From assembly GCA_026545765.1 (NCBI GenBank), contig CM048841.1, forward strand, positions 93,453,352 to 93,517,351: a stretch of DNA of 64,000 nt. The letters run 5' to 3'. The notes beneath the pieces are model-generated. The model was not told the DNA's origin, made no database searches, and was given only the letters and a program-made list of their open reading frames with translations. Both the position numbers and the translations under genes were made by a program. This document shows, piece by piece, positions 46,151 through 55,875 of the stretch (the first letter of the stretch is position 1; each line of letters opens with the position of its first letter). This stretch comes from Plantago major (Eukaryota; Streptophyta; Magnoliopsida; Lamiales; Plantaginaceae).

Positions 46151-46500
46151 AATGTGTGTGGTATGTTAGCCACTATATCTGTGAGTGGTATGTTAGCCAC
46201 TAAACTTGTTTTGATGTGTTAGTCACCATTTATGAACTTGTTGTGTCGTTTGAGTGGTATGTTAGCCACTGAACTTGGGTGATATGTTAGTCACCATTGT
46301 GTTAGTCAATTTTAGGACAAATTGAATGGTATGTTAGCCACTAAGCTTGTTTTGATGTGTTAGTCACCATTTATGAACTTGTTGTGTCGTTTGAGTGGTA
46401 TGTTAGCCACTGAACTTGGGTGATATGTTAGTCACCATTGTGTTAGTCAATTTTAGGACAAATTGAGTGGTATGTTATCCACTGAGCTTGTTTTGATGTA
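46151..46500 (+). repeat. Hairpin minisatellite in CACTA copy 1
   Basis: Six near copies of AGTGGTATGTTAGCCACT alternate with four of a related word ending TTAGTCACC, two of which read GGTGATATGTTAGTCACC. Both words are short hairpins with the loop TATGTTAG. A larger repeat of about 141 bp is superposed. It lies between the TNPD stub and the TNPA-like exons. Confidence 0.9.
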
Positions 46501-46591
46501 GGACTACTACATTTCAGTTTCATTTTAGTGTTATATTTGAATTATTATATTTCTTTATACTTGTGTAATTTTTACTTTGAATGGAATTGTT

Positions 46592-47549
46592 GTAGAAGGA
46601 CTATTTCATTCCCAATGCGCTGGTGTCCCAATTGTACTCCGTTTTTGAGACTTTAGGGTCCGACATCTACAGGAAAATGGTCTACAAAATGAAGGAGACA
46701 CGCATGACCAACTTGGGTGGGGGATGAAGAGTGGCACTTGTGGTTGACGTCTTGGAATGATCCTTCGTCAGGATCAAGCGTAAGAACGTATAAAATCGTT
46801 TGTGCCGAGCATGATAATACGGCAATCGCCAGACATCACTATGGGTCGCGAGCTATTGTTAGATCACGTGATGGAGGTTAGTAAATATGTTGTTTATGAC
46901 TTGGAATATGATACATACGCTTTTAGCTTTCATTTCAATCAACTAACTACTTGTTTGCACATATGTTTTTTTAGGCCAATAAAGGACAGCCGAAGAGTGC
47001 TCTGTACCACTTCAAGAAGGCTAAGCTGAAGAATGGCATCTGGACTGACGTGAGGGCCGAACGTATTGCGGTACGTTTCTTTCTTAAGGTTAATTACATG
47101 TGTATTTGAGTATTTTAATTAAAGTGATTCCTAAAATTACATCTCATTTCGTACGCAACCAACAATTGCAGAGTGAGGTCGAGAGGAGGATGGACGAGAG
47201 GATGATCGACGGTCATGAGCTGTCAATTGAAGAGCAAGACCAGATCTTCTTCGAGGTCAACCCAATGGACAGCAAGGGTCGAATGTATGGATTGGGAAGT
47301 TTAGGCCCTTCCATGAATTCTGGTAGCTTCTCAGTGTCCCAGGGATCAGGATCGCGATCTAACCTCTACACGCAACAGCAGGTTAACGAGATGATGACTC
47401 CTCTCCAACAGGAAATAGCTGCGACCAAGGCAGCTTACGAGCAAGTGCTTGAGGAACAGGCTCGTATGGCCAAGCGGATGGACGAGTTGACCCAGATGTT
47501 CAGTAGCTCTTCCCAGTCTCACCCACCGCCTCCTCCCGATTATTCTTAG
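46592..47549 (+). pseudogene. CACTA TNPA-like gene (plant En/Spm transposase family, PF03004-like)
   Basis: Exon pieces can be followed: about 46600-46730 (FIPNALVSQLYSVFETLG), 46730-46880 in another frame (EWHLWLTSWNDPSSGSS), 46975-47070 (SALYHFKKAKLKNGIWTD, donor GTACGT), and 47172-47549 (EVERRMDERMIDGHEL; VNPMDSKGRMYGLGSL; coiled coil of about 60 residues; QSHPPPPPDYS end). Order and motifs match the TNPA-type DNA-binding protein of CACTA elements, which binds subterminal repeats. At least one frame break upstream of the HFKKAK exon suggests it is not functional, though the last two exons are clean. Confidence 0.82.
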
Positions 47550-48557
47550 TTACATCACACTTGTTATGGATAATTTGACACTATTTCACATTCTAATTCT
47601 TGTTTCGGATTATTTGTAGATAATTTATATTGTTTCGGATATATTAATGCAATTTAATTGTTTCGGGTATATTATCTATGACTATATTATGTTTTTAAAA
47701 ACAGGTCAAACAGGTTAAAAAACAGAAATATAAAAAAAAAAAAATTAAAACAGTGAATTTAGCGATGGAAAAAATCCGTCGCTAAATTCACGAATTAAGG
47801 TGAATTAGCCCGTTGACATTTAGCGACGGAAAAAGTCAACCGAACTAAGCCGGCTTAGGGGTGGAATTTGGCGACGGAAAAAATCCGTCGCTAAATGTCG
47901 TCGCTAATTAGCGACGGATACGAAATCCGTCGCCAATGCGGACGGACTGGTCAACGGATTAATCCGTCGCCAGTTCGTCGTTATTTAGCGACGGAAATCT
48001 ATCCGTCGCTAATAACAATTGTGACGACTATTTTGGAGACGGAAGGTTATCCGTCGCTAAGGATTTAGCGACGGATCGGCCCAGTTTTAGCGACGGATAA
48101 TTCTGTCGCTAAAACACGTTTTTTTTGTAGTGATTAGAAAACGCTCCAAGTATCATTTATGCTCATGCGGATCATGTGTGCTTTAAAGTAAACCATCAAC
48201 TTTAGAATATGGTAGAAAAAAATACGAAAGCGCCCAGAATAATTGAAAGTGCACAAATGGTATGGCCGTATGGATATATATATGAGACTAATCAAACTAA
48301 TCGTATATTTTAGTTTGTCCAGAATGTTGGATGCTAAACTATTTAAAATGAGTATCTTTTTGAATGCTTGATGCTACGTTAATTATTTATAATGTGTTTT
48401 AATGAGTAATTTTTTATTTTTAAAATTTCATTATTTTATTTTATCTTATTCAATAAATTTATATTTTATTTTAATGAATAAAACAATTTATTTAATTAAT
48501 AATAGTATTCAAGATATTGGTGTCTATAGGTTCGTCTCGTCACGGCGAATTCAAATA

Positions 48558-48814
48558 CTCCCTCTATTTCAGGGAAAGTGTTACATTTTGACTTTGACCG
48601 GTCAACTGTGTTCGAGTTTGACCACAAATTACTCATAAACGATAATAGTAAATAATTTAATAAAATCATATAATGAAAATTTAATTACTAAATTTTCATT
48701 ATATAATTTTAATAATTTATTTATTAATATCGTTTAAGAGTAAATTGTGGTCAAACGCGGAGACAGTTGACCGCAGAATAGTAAAATGTAACACTTTTTC
48801 TGAAATGGAGGGAG
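48558..48814. mobile_element. Stowaway MITE with identifiable empty site
   Basis: 257-bp palindromic element (ends CTCCCTCTATTTCAG and, reversed, CTCCCTCCATTTCAG) flanked by TA. It interrupts gaattcaaaTA|TATGTT; the same sequence without insert is present in tandem copies at 50342-50360 and 50643-50662. Confidence 0.93.
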
Positions 48815-49954
48815 TATATGTTAAAAATATTTTTTGAATTTTTGTAGATAAAGTTATATGAGATTAATATTTTATCTTAGTGAATGAAATGATTTATTTA
48901 ATTAAAAAATATATATAATAATAATCTATTAAAAACACTATTCATGGTCGTGGCCACGACCCATTGGACATGATTTTTCCAGATTTTATCGTCATTTCAG
49001 TCGTGGCTCACAAATGTCCCTATTCACGGCCATCACCATTACCATTGGGAATGGTCTAAGGTTGTATAAGTTCCATTCTTGTAAGCTTGGATTAGCTTAG
49101 TATTGTCATTAGAGTATATAATCCACTTCATCAACATATATCTATTATATTGAAATGTTTTAATTTTGTTGAATATGTACACTCAAACTTAATTATTCTC
49201 ATGATAACTATAACTTAAATAAGTATATTATTTAATACTTTTCCACTTCTTTTATGCTTGAACCATTCTCCATAATTGGAGAAACACCAATTGAAACGTA
49301 GAAAAATAAATCAGAAAAAATACGACAAACTGATTTTTCTTTATTAATACAAACAGATAATCAATATCGGGCATGAAGATGGAGATAAATGATGAATGAT
49401 TTGTATATAGGTAGGTTTAATAGTGAAAGATATGGAACAAAATTTTCCATCAAATATCTGAATTTCTTTGAAAAGTGAAACAAAGGGGCAAAGCTAAAAT
49501 TTGTCTATTTAAAAATTTTAATCACCAAAAAAAAATCTCTATCAGTTACTACATGTTGTCACTCAAAATTTCGAACAAATTTAGTTCTTAATTTGGCTGG
49601 CAAACCTTTCGCATTTCCAGTAACCATAAGACATAAAATTTTGTCACCAAACAATGACATTGCTCACATGATCTTAACAACAACACTACTACGACGTTCC
49701 CTTATTTAGACTATGCTTAACCGTAGAATCAAAATTTCACGTAGGATGGATGGAATTTGAATGAATCTGGTGGGTTTAACTCATTAACTTTATATATTAT
49801 ATTATATTTTTATTATATAAGACACCCAACTCATAATCTAAGCGCTAAAAACATTAGCCTCAGTTCCTCACGTTTAACCCGAAAAAACTTTATGCAACAA
49901 AAATTCTCTCCCCCTATTCGGAATCTACTCAACCGTAGAATCAAAATGTATAAC

Positions 49955-50040
49955 TGAAAACATAAATATCTATTATATATTAATTGAAAACATAAATATC
50001 TATTATATATTAATTGAAAATATAAATATCTATTAATATA
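49955..50040. repeat. 33-bp tandem triplicate
   Basis: Three successive copies of a unit reading attgaaaacataaatatctat followed by tatatatta, the third shorter. Confidence 0.85.
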
Positions 50041-50044
50041 AACA

Positions 50045-50800
50045 TAATTTTTTTTCGAAGTTTTGTAGATAAATTTATATGAGACTTAATCAAAACTATA
50101 TATATATATGCAACCAACATACAAAAAAATAAACAGTGAAATATATACTGGTTGAAAATGCAACTAATTTCACAAAATTCCACGTAGGATTGAATTATAT
50201 TTAATAAATGATCTATTTTTTAAATTTAATTATTTCATTTTATCTTATTTAATAAACTTATATTTACTTTAATAAATAATATAATTTATTTAATGAATAA
50301 TAGTATTCAAGATTGGTGCCTATGGATTCGTCTTGTCACGGGGAATTCAAATATATGTTTAATATATATTTCAGATTTTTGTAGATAATGTTATATGAGA
50401 TTTAATAAAAATTATATATGCAGCCAACATACCAAAAATAAACTATGAAATATGTATATATCGGTTAAAAATGCAACTAATTCCACGTAGGATTGAATTA
50501 ATTTAATAAATGCTCTAATTTTAAAATTTTAGTATTTCATTTTATCTTATTTAATAAATTTATATTTTATTTTAATAGATAAAATAATATTTAATTAATA
50601 ATAGTATTCAAGATTGGTGTCTATGGATTCGTCTTGTCACGGCGAATTCAAATATATGTTCAAAATATTTTTCGAATTTTTGTAGATAAAGTTATATGAG
50701 ATTGAATAAAAACTATATATGTAGTCAACATACCAAAATTAACAATGAAATATATACTGGCTAAAATACAACTAATTCCAAAAAATTCCACGTAGGACTG
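50045..50800. repeat. ~300-bp tandem units (two full copies here)
   Basis: Landmarks tcgtcttgtcacgg and gaattcaaatatatgtt recur at a spacing of about 301 bp, with ttgtagataa-gttatatgaga and ccacgtaggattgaatt in the same order. A third, older copy at 48395-48910 is split by a MITE. Confidence 0.85.
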
Positions 50801-51338
50801 AATGAATCTGGTGATGTTTAGACCATTGTGCTTTAAATAATATATGGATGGATGGATAAATTTGTTTTGCCGATTATCCATCATCCAACATACAAGTGCA
50901 ATAAATTGGTCTCTATATGAGTCATGTAATGTTCGATCATTCATGTGATAACTATACAACACTCCATGAATCATTCATAGACCCGCTATCAATAATTTAT
51001 ATATGATTATCAACGAGAACAATGTGGTAGGCTGGTAGCCATGGTTAATGTGGTGGAACTTGTATCAATTTCATATTCAGTGAGTTAATTGATCAGATTC
51101 AACCTCCACATGAGTTAGCTTTCGTTCACTATGACCAGTCATATACAATCACTACAAAAAATACACTGTTTAGCGACGGATAAATTCGTCGCTAAACAGT
51201 GCCAATCCGTCGCCCCACTGGGCCTTTGACGACGGATAGATAATCCGCCGTCCAATTCGCGACGGATTAAAATATTTGACTTTTTATTTTTTTATTTTTT
51301 AAATCGATTATTGGCGACGGATCTATCCGTCGCCAAAT

Positions 51339-51680
51339 GGGACGACGGAATATAGCGACATATAGAATCTATCCGTCGCCAAATATATTATTGGAATTAG
51401 TGACGGAATCTGGAATTCCGTCACTATTTATTCCATCACTGTTAATCCGTCACTAATTCCGTCACTATTAATCCGTCACTATTTATTCCGTCACTGTTAA
51501 TCCGAATGGGACGACGGAATATAGCGACAGATAGAATCTATCCGTCGCCAAATATATTATTGGAATTAGTGACGGAATCTGGAATTCCGTCACTATTTAT
51601 TCCATCACTGTTAATCCGTCACTAATTCCGTCACTATTAATCCGTCACTATTTATTACGTCACTGTTAATCCGTCACTAT
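51339..51680. repeat. 169-bp tandem duplication in the 3' subterminal region of CACTA copy 2
   Basis: The phrase gggacgacggaatatagcgaca opens two near-identical units at 51339 and 51508. Within them the usual TAGCGACGGA word is replaced by TAGTGACGGA and its complement in nearly every position. Confidence 0.88.
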
Positions 51681-51899
51681 CTATTCGTCACTATTTATTT
51701 CATATTAATCCCTGTTTTTCGTAGTTCACCTATTTAATCAATATAATGTTCGATAATAAATCAATAATACGGAAAATATTTCAATAAATGATAAATAATA
51801 TAAAGTAATATTCGGAGCAGGAGAAATTATCCGAAAAGGTGTAAATATAATAAATCCGAACGTACATATACATAACTAGCTACCAGACGGGGGTGGGTC

Positions 51900-52885
51900 C
51901 AAACCGACATGAATCGCTCCATTCAGAATCAAGGCGCCGTTCTCTCCCTTCGTTCTTCGTCATGGCGCTCCATCTCGTCCCTTTGTTGCTTAATCTCTTG
52001 AGTTAGCCGAGAAACCTATTCCCGAACCTGCGACTTCACCATTTCCGAGACATGGTCCTGTGTGTAAACCGGACATCTAGACTGCTGGGATGATGATGAG
52101 GAGCACCCCGGACTAGCCAAGCTCAAACCGAGGCTCCCGAGTCCATATATATTCGTCCTTTGCTGTCCGGTTTGTTGACCTCTAGGAAGATGTTGTCAAC
52201 TTGTTCAGTTGACAACACATCACCCGTCTCGTCCTCCTGCCTCACCACCTGAGCATCAACCTCAGCCTGAAATCGTAAATAGCAGATATCATGATCAGTT
52301 ACTGTTTTTTCAAAAATAACTTGTAATAGTGTACAAATATGAAATTTAAGCAACATAAACATACCGCAATAGACGAGGCCCGGCAGTCGGTCCATACCCC
52401 GCCCTTCTGCTTGGCCTTCTTGAAGATGTCATACTTGGATGTCACCTCCCCTCGTGCGATCTGAACAACATATATAGTCAATAATTTATCACCTCACAAT
52501 TAAGTAATCAGAAACACAATACATACACGTAATGCTAGATTAAAAAAAACATATATATACATACCGATTGGTAATAATCAGTGACAGTAGATCGCCTCCC
52601 AAGGTGGTGAACGGCCCTCCCTGCCGCATCAGACTGAGACGTCCGGTTCTGTCTGTTGATGTAGGCAATGTCCTGGACATCAGTTCGACGCCAGTAGGCA
52701 TCCCAAAGGGCCCACTCCTCTGCATCAACCTGTGGAGGCATTGGGCCACCCCGATCCCGAATGGCCTTCCAAGTACAGACCATATCCCTGTACAGTTTAG
52801 ATCCACCGTCTCGTAAACACGCTAGATCTGTGGGATCAACCTGCTGGGAATGAAGTACTCCTACATTCCCAATTTCATACAACAT
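51900..52885 (-). pseudogene. CACTA TNPA-like gene of copy 2
   Basis: Minus-strand pieces match the TNPA-like gene of copy 1: DLACLRDGGSKLYRDMVCTW and ALWDAYWRRTD upstream, then IFKKAKQKGGVWTDCRA with an intron (GTATGTTT donor), then AEVDAQVVRQEDETGD and IFLEVNKPDSKGRIY. The last exon then loses frame where copy 1 reads GLGSL. The intron positions equal those in copy 1. It binds subterminal repeats in active relatives; here it is broken. Confidence 0.82.
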
Positions 52886-52953
52886 CCAAAGTCAATTCAT
52901 ATATAACGTCACCATGTTACATCAATTTAATAAGATACAACAACATCACATAT

Positions 52954-53492
52954 ATGGTGACTAACATATCACCCAAACAAAGTGGCTAACATACCACCCA
53001 AACAAAGTGGCTAACATACCACTCACATTGTCCTAAATTTTACTAACACAATGGTGACTAACATATCACCTAAACAAAGTGGCTAACATACCACTCACAT
53101 ATAATGGCTAACATACCACTCACATTGTCCTAAATTTACTAACACAATGGTGACTAACATATCACCCAAACAAAGTGGCTAACATACCACTCACATATAG
53201 TGGCTAACATACCATTCACATTGTCCTAAATTTTACTAACACAATGGTGACTAACATATCACCCAAACAAAGTGGCTAACATAGCACTCACATATAGTGG
53301 TTAACATACCACTCACACTGTCCTTAATTTTACTAACACAATGGTGACTAACATATCATCACCCAAACAAAGTGGCTAACATACCACTCACATATAGTGG
53401 CTAACATACCATTCACATTGTCCTAAATTTTACTAACATAATGGTGACTAACATATCACCCAAATAAAGTGGCTAACATACCACTCACATAC
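52954..53492 (-). repeat. Hairpin minisatellite in CACTA copy 2
   Basis: More than a dozen copies of AGTGGCTAACATACCACT-like words alternate with GGTGACTAACATATCACC words on the plus strand, in a larger repeat of roughly 90-105 bp that also holds cattgtcctaaatttta. It sits between the DUF4216 piece and the TNPA-like gene, the same place as in copy 1. Confidence 0.93.
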
Positions 53493-53542
53493 ACATTATA
53501 ATAACACATATAATTGCTCAAGTGTTATCAACTACTAACTAG

Positions 53543-54043
53543 TTATAATACACATAATATACCGTTATCGCCGTCCTCTAAGTCTACATATTGGTCCTCG
53601 TGCAGATCAAACAACTCATCATCTGCTTCTATGGGATTTTCTGCTTGTTTATCGACATCCTCTTGTTGGTACGAGTTGGTAATTGAGTCGTCTTTCTCAA
53701 TGTACTCCACTTTCGAGTGAGCACGAATAGGTACTGCAACTAACCATTCCGCCTTATCGCGTTTTCTGCTTGGATATTCAAGAAACACCACTTGTCGTGC
53801 TTGAGTCGCCAGAATAAATGGTTCATACTTGGTTCGGTACCTCTTCTTTTGGTTCACATCAACCATTTCATACTGCTCGTTCTTCCTCGTACCTCCTGGA
53901 TTAGGATCATACCACTCAACATCAAACAAGAAGGTTCGTTTCAATGGCAAGCCGGAATATTCAATCCTCACTATTCGTTTTAGCTTGCCGTGGAAATCAA
54001 ACAAAGCAACGTCTCCATAATCTTCTGCACCCTTAACACACAC
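53543..54043 (-). pseudogene. C-terminal (DUF4216-like) part of CACTA TNPD transposase
   Basis: An open stretch with MCVKGAEDYGDVALFDFHGK, IEYSGLPLKRTFLFDVEWYD and EPFILATQARQVVFLEYP, the order seen in the DUF4216 domain at the C-terminus of plant CACTA transposases. It ends in an acidic tail. The DDE region that should precede it is missing. Confidence 0.82.
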
Positions 54044-54183
54044 CCCAGAGTTGCTACGTAATATAAGTTATATTAGCTTCAACATCAATTGTTACGGCAT
54101 TACATAATATAAGTTACATTAGCTTCAATTTTACCATAATGTTTGGTTTCATATATCAACTAATGATTACTAGTTATACAAGC

Positions 54184-54640
54184 CTAGAGACAAAACGAAT
54201 TATCAAATGATTCTTTCTCTTGCAGCCCCCTCCTCATCACTTGTGACGCTCCGTACCACAGAACTTGCATTCCAAAAGATCTACATCCTCCTCCATTACA
54301 CCATGCACATGTTCCGACAACCAAAAACGTACTCAATAGGCGGCCCCAAACCCCGTCTCTCCCTCCATTGGAGGTATGCCATGGACGGTGCTTCCTCACC
54401 GTGATGAATCCATACATGATACTCAGGCATGAATCCATAACGTCGCAAGTGCTCGAATACTGCTATAGGAGTCATAAATTGCTTGTTTCTGCAGGTTTTC
54501 AATGTGCAAGGACACTTTATCAACCCCCAGTTGCACAAGCCGGACGTCCCATGGCAAACGAGATGAAACCTTTAACCCCTTCTACAAAACTCCTAGAAAC
54601 TCTGTCATTTACCGCCGTACGATCGTACATCCATGAACAG
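54184..54640 (-). pseudogene. N-terminal transposase-associated domain of CACTA TNPD
   Basis: Minus-strand pieces read WMYDRTAVNDRVSRSFVEGV, then in a shifted frame LIKCPCTLKTCRNKQF and LRRYGFMPEYHVWIHHGE. This is the Cys-containing transposase-associated domain (PF13963-like). A frameshift separates the two blocks. Confidence 0.82.
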
Positions 54641-55875
54641 GCTCGAATTCATCAGATACTTTTTAACCTGTTCCAATTGATTAGATCGTATTTAATATAT
54701 TAGATCGATTCCAATTTGGATAAGAAGATTGTAGAGATTAATTGTTAATTATTATACGTTCCTTATAAATTAATTATTAAGTGTTCGATATGTTACAAAA
54801 TTTATTAAGTGTTTTACTACTACGAGTTATAAATTATAAATTACACGTTAATATAATCAACATATTATCCGTCGCTCAAAACACTTAACTACATCCTCGT
54901 AATTTAGTACATATACGAATTTATCAAATCAACTCCAACTACTACTTACATACATATCAAATTAACTAAACTAACTACATACATACTTAACATACATATC
55001 AAATTAACTAAACGAACTAAACCAACTACATACATACTTAATTAACATACATACTTCACTACATACATACTTATCGAATTAGCATACATACATATTGAAT
55101 TACTACATACATTCATATCAAATGAACTAAACTAACTATCAAATTACATATACAAATTAAATTAATCAAATTACATATACATATCAAATTACATATAATT
55201 GATCAAATTAACTAAACAAGCTACTACATATTTCATATAAACATACAATTGATAATAAGTAGTCAAAAATCAAAAAAATCCCAAATTTCAAAAAGTTAGG
55301 GTTTAGCCAAAATACCGTTGATTCCGAAGAAAATAGCGGATGAAATTTGAAATTGATGGAAGAAACGAGCTCCTCGTCCAACGATCTTCGAATTGACACC
55401 AAGACTGACAAGAATCGTCAACAATTGGCCGGATTTGACGGAGGAGAATCGAAGAAAAACGGAGAAGAAAGGAAGAAGCAGAAGATCGAAAATGGCTTCT
55501 GCTTCTGCTTCTTCCGTCTAAAACCCCTCTGGGCCGACGGATACGTATCCGTCGGCCCAGAGCGATCCGTCGCTACAGGAGCGACGGATAGTTATCCGTC
55601 GCCCCGTAGCGACGGATACTTTATCCGTCGGACCCATTTTATTTTTTTTTTTAAATTTTAAATATAAATATTAACGACGGATAAATTATCCGTCGTTAAT
55701 ATTTAATTTTTTTTTTAAAAAAGTCAAAGTATGGGCGACGGATTAATAAAATCCGTCGACCATATAGCGACGGATAACATTATCCGTCGCTAATAAGCGA
55801 CGGATAACTATTATCCGTCGCAAGGTTATCCGTCGCCCCATAATGTCGTTTTTTGAGTAATTTCTTGTAGTGAAT

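Larger units (their letters stand above)
44619..48132 (+). mobile_element. CACTA (En/Spm) DNA transposon, copy 1, non-autonomous
   Basis: 3514-bp element with left end CACTACAAGAAATCC and right end (reversed) CACTACAAAAAAAACG, flanked by identical ATT (44616-44618, 48133-48135). Both subterminal zones are packed with direct and inverted copies of TAGCGACGGA, the expected transposase binding arrays. Inside, sense plus: a stub of the transposase-associated domain (ATG at 45695, MNPDRSWMYRRIVNG), no DDE transposase core, a hairpin minisatellite (46151-46500), then a TNPA-like gene. The missing core makes it non-autonomous. Perfect ends and target duplication indicate a fairly recent insertion or one well preserved. 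Confidence 0.96.
48136..51146. other. AT-rich spacer between the two CACTA elements
   Basis: No gene. It contains three copies of a roughly 300-bp unit (about 48395-48910 with an insert, 50045-50345, 50346-50800), a short 33-bp triplicate at 49955-50040, and a Stowaway MITE inside the first unit. Confidence 0.6.
51150..55872 (-). mobile_element. CACTA (En/Spm) DNA transposon, copy 2, internally deleted
   Basis: 4723-bp element, sense on the minus strand. The 5' end (right side, reversed) is CACTACAAGAAATTAC, the 3' end (left side) CACTACAAAAAATACAC; AAT flanks both (51147-51149, 55873-55875). Subterminal zones carry many GCGACGGA repeats. From right to left it holds a transposase-associated domain, a DUF4216-like C-terminal domain of the transposase, a hairpin minisatellite and a TNPA-like gene. 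The DDE core between the first two is deleted, so it needs another element to move. The end types and gene order match copy 1, so the two are related, but they lie in opposite orientation. Confidence 0.96.
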
